Shown piece by piece: positions 16,689 through 25,448 of a stretch of 45,126 nucleotides of DNA. A program made the translations under genes and the position numbers. The stretch's first letter is position 1. Each line of letters opens with the position of its first letter. The notes beneath the pieces are model-generated. The model saw only the letters and a list, made by a program, of their open reading frames with translations. It had not been told where the DNA came from and searched no databases. Origin of the DNA: JAYPUG01 sp038117265 (GTDB lineage Bacteria > Pseudomonadota > Alphaproteobacteria > UBA6615); the NCBI GenBank assembly GCA_038117265.1, contig JAYOFO010000014.1, forward strand, positions 1-45,126, in the 5' to 3' direction.

Positions 16689-17576
16689 TCAGCGTTCGAT
16701 CCCGGCAAGGTTTTCGTACAGGCGGCACAGCGCCGCCGTGTCCATATCGTACATGCCCATGCCCACCGCCGCATGGTGCATCTGCAGCGCCGACTGGAAC
16801 AGCGGTGCGGGGTAGTGCAGGTCCTGGGCGAACGCGCCGATGACGGGCCCGTCCTTGGACGCCATTCCGAAATTCCCGCGTGAGCTGGTGTAATCCTCGC
16901 TCGCCATCATCTTGCCGCGGATCTCCCAGAGCACCGAGTTGGCGGCGCTGTCCTTGACCAGCTCGTAGACGTCCTCGGCGGCGAGCCCGGCCTTGAGCGC
17001 GAGCCCCATCGCCTCGGCGTTGGCGCAGGTGAGGATGCAGACCAGGTGGTTGATCACGAACTTGATGCGGCTGGCATTGCCGAAGGCCCCGACGAAGCTG
17101 TGCTTGCGCGTGAAGCAGGACAGCATGTCCGACCATTGGTCGTAGGCGTCGCGGTCGCCGCTCATGTAGGCGGTCAGGGCCTTGGCGAGGATCATGTCCC
17201 GGTTGCCGCTGACGGTGCCGTCGATCAGGGTCATGCCGGCATCCGCGGCGATCCGCGCGCCTTCCTCCTTCACCGCGATCGGCATGGTGCAGGTGTCGAT
17301 TATCACCAGGCCCGGCTTGCCGGCGGCGGGCACGCCCCCCTGGCCGCGCATGACCTCCTGGAAGGCCTCGATCGACGGCAGCGACAGGAGCACCACGTCT
17401 GCCGCCTCGGCCACCGCACGGGGGCTCGCGGCGCGCGTGCCGCCGTTCGCCTCCAGCTCCTCCAGCGCCGCGTCGCGCGGGTCGTAGCCGGTCACGGCGT
17501 AGCCGCCGTCGATCAGCCTGATCGCGATCGCCGATCCCATCGCGCCGAGGCCGACGATTCCAACTGTCTGTGCCAT
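16689..17576 (-). CDS. 3-hydroxyisobutyrate dehydrogenase-like NAD(P)-dependent oxidoreductase
   Basis: This 295-residue beta-hydroxyacid dehydrogenase has the Rossmann motif GLGAMG at 9-14, the substrate loop DGTVSGN at 119-125 (canonical DAPVSGG), and the catalytic Lys172 in NASRIKFVINHL. Family members oxidise 3-hydroxy acids such as 3-hydroxyisobutyrate or tartronate semialdehyde. The start at 17576 has a GGGAGGA ribosome site. It leads a two-gene operon with the downstream hydrolase and is divergent from a 2-oxoglutarate oxygenase. The altered substrate loop (T-V in place of P-V) means specificity should not be assumed. Confidence 0.85.
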   Translation of the reverse strand: MAQTVGIVGLGAMGSAIAIRLIDGGYAVTGYDPRDAALEELEANGGTRAASPRAVAEAADVVLLSLPSIEAFQEVMRGQGGVPAAGKPGLVIIDTCTMPIAVKEEGARIAADAGMTLIDGTVSGNRDMILAKALTAYMSGDRDAYDQWSDMLSCFTRKHSFVGAFGNASRIKFVINHLVCILTCANAEAMGLALKAGLAAEDVYELVKDSAANSVLWEIRGKMMASEDYTSSRGNFGMASKDGPVIGAFAQDLHYPAPLFQSALQMHHAAVGMGMYDMDTAALCRLYENLAGIER

Positions 17577-17601
17577 GCATTCCTCCCTTGTATCCTGCGC
17601 T

Positions 17602-17613
17602 GTCCGAACGGAC
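17602..17613. promoter_or_regulatory. Short palindrome in a divergent promoter region
   Basis: GTCCG-AA-CGGAC lies 25 bases upstream of the dehydrogenase start, in the 200-base region shared with the divergent oxygenase. It may be an operator for a regulator encoded elsewhere, but the arms are only 5 bases. Confidence 0.25.
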
Positions 17614-17776
17614 GCGCCGCAGGTTCGCACACGGGCGCGTTCGCGAACGGGTAACCGGAATCGGAATCTTAACGGGTGAGACGCGCGATTGCCGTTTCTT
17701 GTCGGAACGGGTCGGATTGCCCGAGGGTTCGCCGAACCGCACGGCCGCGCCTTGCGCTATGCACCGGAGAAACGCC

Positions 17777-18796
17777 ATGACCACCGCCCGTCCCTACCGC
17801 CAGGCATCCGCCGAGGAGTTTCCCATCGTCGATGTCGGCGACTATCTCGCCGGCAAGGAGGGGGCGCTGGAGCCCCTGGCCGCCCGGTTCCGCGATGCCT
17901 TCGAACGGGTCGGGTTCATGATGTGGGTGAACCACGGCCTCGACTGGAATGTCGTCGAGCGCGCGTTTGCGGGCTCGAAGCAATTCCACGATCTGCCGCG
18001 CGAGGAAAAGCTGAAGATCAAGGTGAACGCGCATCAGCTCGGCTATGTGCCGATGGGCACGTCGTTGAACAAGGGGCATTCGGTCGACGGCGCCACGGGC
18101 CTCAAGACTAACGCTATGGAGAACCTGACCTATCACCAGGAGCGGGCGGCAGACGATCCCAAGGTGCTGTCGGGCGAGCGGTTCCGGGGCCTGAACCAGT
18201 GGCCCGACGAGGCCGCCGCACCCGACGTGCGGGCATCGCAGGTGGCCTTTCACACGATGATGACGGCGATGGGCTACCGGATGCTGCCGGTGATCGCGCG
18301 GGCGCTGGAGATGCCGGCGGATTTCTTCGACGACTATTTCGGGGATCTGACGCCGGTGGTGCGCATGGTCAAGTACCCGGCCATGGGAGAGCTGCGCGAG
18401 GACCAGTTCGGCTCGGCGTCGCACACCGATGCCGGATTCATCACCATGCTGCCCCAGAGCAACCAGCCGGGCCTGCAGATCAAGACGCCCGACGGCGAAT
18501 GGGTCGACCACCCGCCGATGGCGCGGAGCGTCATCGTCAACTCCGGGAACATGCTCAAGCGGTTCTCGAACGAGCGGTTCCGGGCATCGCCCCACCGCGT
18601 GACCATGGCGACGGACGCGGACCGCTATTCGCTCGCATTCTTCTTCAACCCCGATCTGGACGATGTGATCGCGCCGGTCGCGAGTTGCTGCACGGCGGAC
18701 AACCCCGCCCGGTACGAGCCGATCCGCTATGGCGACTTCTTCGCTGACTACCTGGCGGCGGCGTACTCGTACATCAAGCCGCAGGCCGCAGAATAG
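17777..18796 (+). CDS. 2-oxoglutarate/Fe(II)-dependent oxygenase (isopenicillin N synthase-like)
   Basis: This 339-residue enzyme has the non-haem iron facial triad His216-x-Asp218 (SHTDAG) and His273 (SPHRV), and the 2-oxoglutarate-binding Arg283-x-Ser285 (RYS). The N-terminal DIOX_N-like region has ERVGFMMWVNHG near residues 45-56. The family hydroxylates, desaturates or ring-closes small molecules. ATG 17777 has GGAGA 8 bases upstream. It is divergent from the dehydrogenase-hydrolase pair and followed by a GlcG-like gene, so all four may share a pathway. The substrate is unknown. Confidence 0.87.
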   Translation: MTTARPYRQASAEEFPIVDVGDYLAGKEGALEPLAARFRDAFERVGFMMWVNHGLDWNVVERAFAGSKQFHDLPREEKLKIKVNAHQLGYVPMGTSLNKGHSVDGATGLKTNAMENLTYHQERAADDPKVLSGERFRGLNQWPDEAAAPDVRASQVAFHTMMTAMGYRMLPVIARALEMPADFFDDYFGDLTPVVRMVKYPAMGELREDQFGSASHTDAGFITMLPQSNQPGLQIKTPDGEWVDHPPMARSVIVNSGNMLKRFSNERFRASPHRVTMATDADRYSLAFFFNPDLDDVIAPVASCCTADNPARYEPIRYGDFFADYLAAAYSYIKPQAAE

Positions 18797-18905
18797 GCCG
18801 GTTTCGGCCAAAAGGCTGTTGTCCCGGACTGGTCTTGGGGCGGACCGGCGTCTAATCTTGCGTCTTTCCGAATCCAGACACGCAATTCCGTCGGGGGGAC
18901 CAGAC

Positions 18906-19334
18906 ATGGCGAAAGTCACGCTCGCGCAGGCAAACACCATCATCGAGGCCGGGCAGGCCAAGGGCCGCGAAATGGGGATCGGGCCGCTGACGATCGTCGT
19001 GCTCGACGATGGCGGCCACCTGGTGTCCGCCCAGCGCGAGGACAAGAGCGGGATCCTCCGCTTCGAGATCGCCTTCGGCAAGGCGTGGGGCGGCCTCGCG
19101 ATCGGCCGCTCGTCGCGCGCGAACGAGGCCGACATCCTGACGCGCGAGCATTTCGGGGTCGCGCTGGCATCGGCGTCGGGCGGACGCATCATTCCCGTGG
19201 CGGGCGGCGTCCTGATCCGCGACGCGGACGGCAACGTGGCCGGTGCGGTCGGAGTGACCGGCGACACGTCGGACAATGACGAGGCGTGCGCCGTGGCCGG
19301 GATCGAGGCGACGGGCCTGACCCCCCAGGTCTAG
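18906..19334 (+). CDS. GlcG/HbpS-like heme-binding family protein
   Basis: This 142-residue protein of the GlcG/HbpS (DUF336) family starts MAKVTLAQANTIIEAG and has VVLDDGGHLVSAQRED, AFGKAW and GGVLIRDADGNVAGAVGVTG, the standard family blocks. Members bind haem or cobalamin, or accompany glycolate and diol catabolism, and often have no defined biochemical role. It begins 109 bases after the oxygenase and is convergent with the exporter gene, with only 10 bases between stops. Confidence 0.85.
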   Translation: MAKVTLAQANTIIEAGQAKGREMGIGPLTIVVLDDGGHLVSAQREDKSGILRFEIAFGKAWGGLAIGRSSRANEADILTREHFGVALASASGGRIIPVAGGVLIRDADGNVAGAVGVTGDTSDNDEACAVAGIEATGLTPQV

Positions 19335-19344
19335 TCGGTGGGGC

Positions 19345-20538
19345 CTAGCCCCTGCGGCGACCGAGCCGCACCACCAGGAACAGGAACAGGCAGGCGCTGG
19401 CGACCGTCGTCGACGTCTGCACCAGACCCATGTTCAGCGACGAGGCGTGGGGCAGGTTGGCGATGGTCAGGGCCAGGAAGAAGCCCCAGCCCATGTGCAG
19501 GAAGCCGCCCAGCGCCGAGGCGGAGCCGGCGAAGGACGGGGGAACCTGGTTCAGCGCCTGCGCGTAGCAGTTCGCGAACACGAGCCCGGTGCCGAAGTTC
19601 GAGACCATGATCGCCGTAACGACCAGCGCCGGATTGGCGATGCCCGTGACCGCGAATCCGACCTGCATCAGCCCGCCCAGAATACCCAGGGCCCCGCCGA
19701 TCCGGATGATCGTGTCTTCGGAAAACCGCGCGACGAGCTGGCCCGACAGATAGCTGCCGAGCATGAAGGCGACCGGCACCGCCATCAGGTACAGGCCGAA
19801 GATACGCGGCGGCAGGCCCATCACGCTGATGAGCACGATCGGCGCGGCGGTCATGAACACCTGGAAGATGCCGCTCTGGAACGAGATGGTCAGGCTGTAG
19901 CCCATGAAGGACGGATTGCGCACGAGTGCGGCGTAGCCGACGATGAGGCGGACGATGTCGGGCGGACGCCGGTCCTGCGGCAACAGGGTTTCGCGCAGAA
20001 TCGGCACCGCGAAGGCCAGGGCGAGGCCGCTCATCACGGCGGTCGCGATGAAGGTTGCGCGCCAGTTGAAGGCCTCCACGAGGAGGCCGCCGAAGAACGG
20101 TGCGACCGCCGGGCCGACACCCAGCGAGATGGCCAGGTAGGACATTGCCTTGGCCGCGGATTTTCCGTCGTTGGTGTCGCGGATGATCGCCCGGCCGACG
20201 ACGATCGACGTACAGGCGCCCGCGGCCTGGAAGAAACGCGCGCCGAGCAGCTGCCAGATGCTGTCGGCGGACGCGCAGGCCAGGCTGGCGACCGTGAACA
20301 GGGCCACCCCTCCCAGGATCACCGGGCGCCGCCCGAAGGCGTCGGACAGGGGACCGGCGACCAGCTGCATGAATGCAAACGCGATCAGGTAGGCCGGAAT
20401 GACCAGCTGCACACGGTTGAGCGAGGTGCCCAGATCGTCTGCAATGTCCGGCGCTGCCGGAAGGAAGATCGTCAGCGCGAGCTGGCTCGCGAACATCATC
20501 GCGAACAGGACGGCCAGGGATGTCCTGCGAATCTCCAT
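19345..20538 (-). CDS. MFS multidrug exporter, Bcr/CflA family
   Basis: This 397-residue inner-membrane transporter has about 12 hydrophobic segments. The motif GPLSDAFGRRPVILGG between the second and third helices is the Bcr/CflA form of MFS motif A, and YLPAAPDI-like FLPAAPDIADDLG in the first loop is also typical. Such proteins export drugs, sulfonamides or small metabolites by proton antiport. It is the last gene of the arsC-amidase-reductase operon, 5 bases after the reductase stop. Confidence 0.88.
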   Translation of the reverse strand: MEIRRTSLAVLFAMMFASQLALTIFLPAAPDIADDLGTSLNRVQLVIPAYLIAFAFMQLVAGPLSDAFGRRPVILGGVALFTVASLACASADSIWQLLGARFFQAAGACTSIVVGRAIIRDTNDGKSAAKAMSYLAISLGVGPAVAPFFGGLLVEAFNWRATFIATAVMSGLALAFAVPILRETLLPQDRRPPDIVRLIVGYAALVRNPSFMGYSLTISFQSGIFQVFMTAAPIVLISVMGLPPRIFGLYLMAVPVAFMLGSYLSGQLVARFSEDTIIRIGGALGILGGLMQVGFAVTGIANPALVVTAIMVSNFGTGLVFANCYAQALNQVPPSFAGSASALGGFLHMGWGFFLALTIANLPHASSLNMGLVQTSTTVASACLFLFLVVRLGRRRG

Positions 20539-20543
20539 CGCGG

Positions 20544-21536
20544 TCAGTAAAGCCCCGCCAGCCGGGCCCGTCCGCGCAGCAGCGCCAGCACGGTGTCGAT
20601 CGTCGGCGTGGGAATTCCGGCGATTCCGCCCATCTCGGCGACGACGCTGACCATGGCGTCGATCTCCAGGGGGCGGCCCCGCTCCAGGTCCTGCAGGATC
20701 GACGGCTTGAACGCGCCCAGTTCGGCGCCCAGGTCAATCCGAGCCTCCACGCCCATCTCCAGCGGCAGGCCCAGCGCATCGCCCACGTCGATGGCTTCCC
20801 GCATCATCGCCGCCGCGAGGGCGCGCGTCCCGGGGTCGCGCGCAAGGCCGGCCAGCGTGTCGCCCGTGAGTGCGCAGATTGGTCCCATGCCCATGTTGCC
20901 GATCAGCTTCAGCCAGATTTCGGTGTGGATGTCGTCGGTTGCGCGGCCGCCCAGGCCCGCCGCCGCAAAGGCCTCGGCGATGCGCACGGCCTGGGGCGAA
21001 GCCGCGCGCCGCGCATCCCCGAGGATGAAGACGTTGCCGGCGACATGGTCGATCACGCCCGGTTCGGGCACCGATGACCCGGCGTGCACGACGCAGCCGA
21101 GCACGCAGGCGGCCGACAGGGCGCCGGCGAGCCGGCCGTCCGGATCGACCGATTCGAGCTGCCGCCCCTTGAGAGGCCCGGTCAGCGAGTCGCAGAACCA
21201 CCAGGGGATGCCGTTCATCGCCGCGACGATGCTGGTGCCGTCGGCAATCAACGGCGCCAGACGGGGGGCGATTCCGGGCAGGGCCGGCGCCTTCACCGTC
21301 AGTAGGACGACGTCCTGCGGACCGAGCTCGGCGGGATCGTCCGAGGCGGCGACGGTCGCCGTGAAATCGTCGCCGCCGGACGTCAGCCGCAGCCCGTTGG
21401 CGCGGATGGCCGCCAGGTGCGGGCCGCGCGCGACGACCGATACGGGAGCGCCCGCACGCGCCAGGCGCGCGGCTATGAGGCCTCCGATGGCCCCGGCACC
21501 GACCACGCAGGACCTGAGATTCGAAAGATCGCTCAC
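20544..21536 (-). CDS. Ketopantoate reductase-like (ApbA/PanE family) oxidoreductase
   Basis: This 330-residue NADPH-dependent enzyme starts with GTG, whose GTGA overlaps the amidase stop by 4 bases. It has the dinucleotide motif GAGAIG at 13-18, the NADPH/active-site VKAPALP with Lys82, and the conserved AAMNGIPWW and EIWLKLIGNM with the second lysine. PanE reduces 2-dehydropantoate for pantothenate synthesis, but catabolic clusters often hold paralogues acting on other 2-oxo acids. Lying between an amidase and an exporter, this copy may be a paralogue, so I give no symbol. A long upstream open frame is a shadow of the amidase. Confidence 0.83.
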   Translation of the reverse strand: MSDLSNLRSCVVGAGAIGGLIAARLARAGAPVSVVARGPHLAAIRANGLRLTSGGDDFTATVAASDDPAELGPQDVVLLTVKAPALPGIAPRLAPLIADGTSIVAAMNGIPWWFCDSLTGPLKGRQLESVDPDGRLAGALSAACVLGCVVHAGSSVPEPGVIDHVAGNVFILGDARRAASPQAVRIAEAFAAAGLGGRATDDIHTEIWLKLIGNMGMGPICALTGDTLAGLARDPGTRALAAAMMREAIDVGDALGLPLEMGVEARIDLGAELGAFKPSILQDLERGRPLEIDAMVSVVAEMGGIAGIPTPTIDTVLALLRGRARLAGLY

Positions 21537-22906
21537 GGGCAGAGAACGGTGTCGAGCCACGCGGCGAAGGCGAACATGTCGGCGTCGCGATGGTGGAAGC
21601 CGACCAGCTGCAGGCCCAGCGGCAGACCGTCCACCTGGAGCGACGGAAGCGAGATCGCCGGCGCGCCCATGCACGAGGCCGGGGAACACATCACCGGGTG
21701 GCCGATATTCTCGAGACCGCGCGGCGCGACTTCCGGCGCGGTCAGGCCGATCATGCCGTCGATCCGCCCTGCGAGGGCGCGATAGCGGGCGCGAAACCCG
21801 TCCTTCCAGTCGAGCGCGGCGTGATAATCGTCCAGCGTCACCCCGTGGGCACGGGCGAGCAGGGTGCGGATGCGTGGGTGGAGGTCGTCGCCGTTCGCCT
21901 CGTACTCGAAGAAGGGCCAACGCATCTCGAAAGCCGCGACATCGGCGATGCACGCATCGGATCTGGCGAAATCCGCCTCGAGGGCGGCGAGTTCCGGGTC
22001 GTCCGCCGGCTCGACGACCGCCACGCCGGCATCGGAAATGGCATCCAGGGCGCGCTCGAAGGCGTTCCGGACGCCGGCGTCGGCGAGGTCCCAGCCGGGC
22101 GTGTACATGCGCATCAGGCGGGCCGGCTTGCGCGCTGCCGGTGCCGATTGCGGGCCCGTGATTCCGCGTTCGCCCGGTATCGGCCCCGCTTCGCGCGAAA
22201 GATGGTGCAGCAGCAGCCAGGCATCCTCGAGCGCGTGGGCATGCACGCCGACATGTTCGCCCGACGGCGAAAAGGGGTGGATGGCGTCCTGTCGGATGGC
22301 TCCGTAGGTCGGCTTGACGCCCACATGGCCGCAATAGCTGGCCGGCCGCATCACTGACGACATCAGCTGCGTGCCGATCGCGGCCGGGAGCATGCCCGCG
22401 CCGACGGCCGCGGCCGAACCGCTGGACGAGGTGCCGGGGGTGCGTTCCGGATCGTAGGGGTTGCGGGCGGGTGTGATCGCGCCGTAGGCGAATTCCGTCG
22501 TCGCCGTCTTGCCGACGATCGCCGCCCCGCCGCGCCGCAACGCCGCCGCGACCGGGGCATCGCGTTCGGCGGTCCAGCCCGCATAGATCGGACTTCCCGA
22601 CTGGGTCGGCAGTTCGCGCGTCTGGATGATGTCCTTGAGCCCGATCGGCAACCCGTCGAGCGGCGAGGCGGGTTTTCCCCCGGCATAGCGCGCAGAGGCC
22701 GCGTCGGCCGCGGCACGGGCCGCATCCAGGTCCAGGGTGACGAACGCGTGCAGCTCGGGTTCGCGGGCCTCGATCCGTGCGATCAGCGTTTCGAGATGGT
22801 CGCGTGGCGTCTCGCGGCCGTCGCGGAACGCGACCGTGCGTTCCCGGAAGGATTCGGTGCGTCCGGGACCGCAGGCATAGGCCGCAGGGCGGGTCACGCG
22901 GGGCAC
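21533..22906 (-). CDS. Amidase-signature family hydrolase with altered catalytic loops
   Basis: This 457-residue protein belongs to the amidase signature family, which hydrolyses amides with a Ser-cisSer-Lys triad. Lys91 lies in GLKDII, the cis-Ser160 in PGTSSSGSAAAV, and the nucleophile Ser184 in GTQLMSSVMRPASYCG. Compared with the usual PGGSSSGS and GTQTGGSVIRPA, Gly159 is Thr and the T-G-G before the nucleophile is L-M-S, so the oxyanion loop is unusual while the triad is intact. It starts 2 bases after the arsC stop. Activity may be altered or lost. Confidence 0.87.
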   Translation of the reverse strand: MPRVTRPAAYACGPGRTESFRERTVAFRDGRETPRDHLETLIARIEAREPELHAFVTLDLDAARAAADAASARYAGGKPASPLDGLPIGLKDIIQTRELPTQSGSPIYAGWTAERDAPVAAALRRGGAAIVGKTATTEFAYGAITPARNPYDPERTPGTSSSGSAAAVGAGMLPAAIGTQLMSSVMRPASYCGHVGVKPTYGAIRQDAIHPFSPSGEHVGVHAHALEDAWLLLHHLSREAGPIPGERGITGPQSAPAARKPARLMRMYTPGWDLADAGVRNAFERALDAISDAGVAVVEPADDPELAALEADFARSDACIADVAAFEMRWPFFEYEANGDDLHPRIRTLLARAHGVTLDDYHAALDWKDGFRARYRALAGRIDGMIGLTAPEVAPRGLENIGHPVMCSPASCMGAPAISLPSLQVDGLPLGLQLVGFHHRDADMFAFAAWLDTVLCP

Positions 22907-22908
22907 CG

Positions 22909-23256
22909 TCAGAGAATTTCGAGAACCGATTCCGGCGGCCGTCCGATCCGCGCTTTGCCGTTCGTCACCACGATCGGGCGCTCCATCAGGATCGGGAATT
23001 TCAGGATCGCGCCGATGATGTCGTCCTCGGTCTTGGAGGGATCGCCGAGGTTGAGCTGCTTGTAGGGTGCCTCGCCCGTGCGCAGCAGTTCGCGGGCCGG
23101 GATGCCCAGCAGGTCGAGCACCTGGCGCAGTTCGATCTCGTCGGGGGGCTCCTTGAGATATTCGATCACCGAAACCTCGACCCCTCTCGCCTCGAGGAGT
23201 TCCAAGGTTGCGCGCGACTTGCTGCAGCGCGGGTTGTGATAGATGTCGACGCTCAT
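22909..23256 (-). CDS. arsC: Glutaredoxin-type arsenate reductase (ArsC)
   Basis: This 115-residue protein is of the ArsC/Spx thioredoxin-fold family. HNPRCSKSR near the N-terminus holds catalytic Cys11; EYLKEPP and the arginine-bearing PILMERPIVVTNGKARIGRP are the classical ArsC segments. It reduces arsenate to arsenite using glutathione and glutaredoxin. The ATG has a strong AGGAGGAA ribosome site. No arsenite pump or ArsR regulator is nearby, so a housekeeping redox role is possible. It heads the amidase-reductase-exporter operon. Confidence 0.9.
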   Translation of the reverse strand: MSVDIYHNPRCSKSRATLELLEARGVEVSVIEYLKEPPDEIELRQVLDLLGIPARELLRTGEAPYKQLNLGDPSKTEDDIIGAILKFPILMERPIVVTNGKARIGRPPESVLEIL

Positions 23257-23426
23257 GATCGGGGTTCCTCCTGGCTCGGGCTCGTTATCGATTCAGCGCA
23301 CGTCCGGGCCGCCGCACGAAAGACTTTGTTAACCAAACCCGCCGATAGTTCAACGGCAGTTTCGCCGAGATTTGCGGGTCTTTCACGAAAACGAACCGGC
23401 ACGCTGCGGGGAGAGGGTTACAGAAA

Positions 23427-24011
23427 ATGTCTTCGGGCATACCGCCAGATCTGAGCGTGCTCGTCGTCGACGACAACGAGCACATGCGACGGCTGCTTCG
23501 CGGCATCCTCGAGGCGATCGGCGTGACCGAGGTCCGCGAGGCCGTGAGCGGCATGGCGGCGCTCAAAGACAGCAAGCTCCTGATTCCGGACGTCATCATC
23601 ACCGACATGATGATGGCGCCCATCGACGGCCTCGAATTCACGCGGCTGTTGCGCGAGGACACGACCCATCCCTCGACCCGGGTTCCCGTCCTGATGATTA
23701 CCGGGCATTCGGAGAAGGCCCATGTCGAGGCGGCCCGCGACGCCGGTGTCACGGAATTCCTTGCCAAGCCCGTGACGGTCGACGGCGTCGGCGCGCGCCT
23801 GCGCAGCGTGATCGCGAAACCGCGGCGCTTCATCCGCAGCCCGTCGTTCAGCGGGCCCGACCGTCGCCGGCGCGAGCTTCCCGTCGAACTCGACAAGCGC
23901 GACGACGAAAGCGCGCCCGTCACGCTGGCGACACCGGCCAGACCGGCCGCGGCGCCTGGGTCGTCGGGGAACGACAAACCCTGGACGCCGCCGCGTCGCG
24001 CGCTTCGCTAG
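23427..24011 (+). CDS. Stand-alone response-regulator receiver protein
   Basis: This 194-residue protein is a CheY-like receiver domain (about 8-130) with acidic Asp15-Asp16, phosphoacceptor Asp60 in IITDMMM, Thr92 and Lys114 in FLAKPV. The remaining 65 residues hold RRFIRSPSFSGPDRRRR and a low-complexity, Pro-rich tail with no output domain. This form, with the basic GPDRRRR segment, is familiar in Rhodospirillales-like genomes. No histidine kinase lies nearby, so its partner is encoded elsewhere. It converges on the TRAP permease gene. Confidence 0.88.
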   Translation: MSSGIPPDLSVLVVDDNEHMRRLLRGILEAIGVTEVREAVSGMAALKDSKLLIPDVIITDMMMAPIDGLEFTRLLREDTTHPSTRVPVLMITGHSEKAHVEAARDAGVTEFLAKPVTVDGVGARLRSVIAKPRRFIRSPSFSGPDRRRRELPVELDKRDDESAPVTLATPARPAAAPGSSGNDKPWTPPRRALR

Positions 24012-24012
24012 T

Positions 24013-24032
24013 CCGGCCGCGATCGCGTCCGG
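24013..24032. terminator. Near-perfect palindrome between convergent genes
   Basis: The 20 bases from 24013 to 24032 form a palindrome centred on CGCGATCGCG with CCGG ends and one mismatched pair. It fills most of the 24-base gap between the receiver gene and the TRAP permease gene. It has no T tract, so if it ends transcription it does so inefficiently or with Rho. Confidence 0.35.
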
Positions 24033-24035
24033 CGA

Positions 24036-25445
24036 TCAGCTCATGCCTGCCGTTCGCGGCAGCCACATTGCGATGTCCGGGAAGAGCGTGATCAGCGCAA
24101 CCAGGAGCAACGTGAAGATGAAGAACGGCGCAACGCCCCTGAAAATCGTGGTCAGCGGCACGTCTGGCGCCATTTTCGCCATCACGTAGACATTTATCCC
24201 GACCGGCGGGGTGATCAGCGCCAGCTCGGCCATGATCACCGCATAGACGCCGTACCAGACCGGGTCGTATCCCAGATCGATTATGATCGGCAGGGTGAAC
24301 GGGATCGTCAGGATCAGCATGCCCCAGACATCCAGCACCATTCCCAGCACGATGTAGAGCAGGCTGATCATCAGCATCACGGTCAGCGGCGTAAACTGGG
24401 CCGCCGTGATCCAGCCGATCACACCCTCGGTCAGGCCCGTCAGCACGACGAACTTGCCCATCATGTGACCGCCGATGATGATCACGAAGATCATCGCCGA
24501 GGTGTGCATCGACTTGAGCAGCGATTCCTTGAGGTTCTGCACGGACAGCCGCTTCATGTAGGCGGCGATGAGGATCAGCGACAGAACGCCGACGCCGGCC
24601 GCCTCTGTGGGCGTGAAGATGCCGAGATAGATGCCGCCGATGACGATCATGAAGGTCAGGAAGATCGGTGTCACCTTGGTCAGCGACGACACCTTTTCGG
24701 CCATCGTGTACTTCTCGCCGACCGGACCCAGTTCGGGGTTGATTACGCACTTGATCGCGATGGTCGCGGAGTACCCGATGGTCATCAGGATGCCCGGGAT
24801 GATGCCGGCGATGAACAGGGCGCCGATCGAGGTCTCGGTCAGTATCCCGTAGCCGACCATGATGATCGAGGGCGGAATCAGGATGCCCAGCGTGCCCGCC
24901 GCGCTGACGCAGCCCGTGGCGAGCCCGTCGTCATAATTGTAGCGGCGCATCGCCGGGATACACATCGGTCCCATGGTCGCCACCGCGGTCACGCTGCCGC
25001 CGGACACGGCACCGAAGCCGCCGCAGGCCACGACCGAGGAAATCGCCAGGCCGCCCGGCAGGCGACCGAGCCAGCGATAGACGCATTCGTACAGATCGTA
25101 GGCGATGTTGGTTCGCTGGACGAGCTGGCCCATCAGGAAATACAGCGGTACGGCGACAAACACGAAGCTGGTGCCCTGATCGACGAAGGTGACCGCGAGC
25201 TGGGTCTCGGCGAAATTCGGCCGGCCGACGATGAAGAATCCGACGGCGGCAGTCGCGAGCATCGCGAACCCGATCGGCACGCCGACGAGGATCAGAAGCA
25301 GCATGCCGACGAACGAGAGGACGCCGATTGTTGTCGGGTCGATGGCCTTGAGCGCGTCGATGCCGATGGTGGCCGGTAGCGCCGCAAAGACAACGAGAAG
25401 GACGATAAAAAGGAGCGCGGCCGGGAGATTGCGGGTTGCGGTCAT
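24036..25445 (-). CDS. dctM: TRAP transporter large permease (DctM type)
   Basis: This 469-residue inner-membrane protein is the ion-coupled channel subunit of a tripartite ATP-independent periplasmic transporter. Hydrophobic helices run throughout; GFGAVSGGSVTAVATMG and GTLGILIPPSIIM are the conserved DctM signatures, repeated in the second half as ELALITPPVGINVYVM. The ATG has GGAGGA, located in the last codons of dctQ, 3 bases before which dctQ stops, so the two are coupled. It imports an organic acid delivered by DctP. Confidence 0.94.
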   Translation of the reverse strand: MTATRNLPAALLFIVLLVVFAALPATIGIDALKAIDPTTIGVLSFVGMLLLILVGVPIGFAMLATAAVGFFIVGRPNFAETQLAVTFVDQGTSFVFVAVPLYFLMGQLVQRTNIAYDLYECVYRWLGRLPGGLAISSVVACGGFGAVSGGSVTAVATMGPMCIPAMRRYNYDDGLATGCVSAAGTLGILIPPSIIMVGYGILTETSIGALFIAGIIPGILMTIGYSATIAIKCVINPELGPVGEKYTMAEKVSSLTKVTPIFLTFMIVIGGIYLGIFTPTEAAGVGVLSLILIAAYMKRLSVQNLKESLLKSMHTSAMIFVIIIGGHMMGKFVVLTGLTEGVIGWITAAQFTPLTVMLMISLLYIVLGMVLDVWGMLILTIPFTLPIIIDLGYDPVWYGVYAVIMAELALITPPVGINVYVMAKMAPDVPLTTIFRGVAPFFIFTLLLVALITLFPDIAMWLPRTAGMS

Positions 25446-25448
25446 CGG

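Noticed and set aside
18796..18809. GGCCG-GTTT-CGGCC hairpin after the oxygenase gene
   Set aside because: It is followed by an A run rather than a T run on the coding strand, so it is not a convincing intrinsic terminator for that gene.
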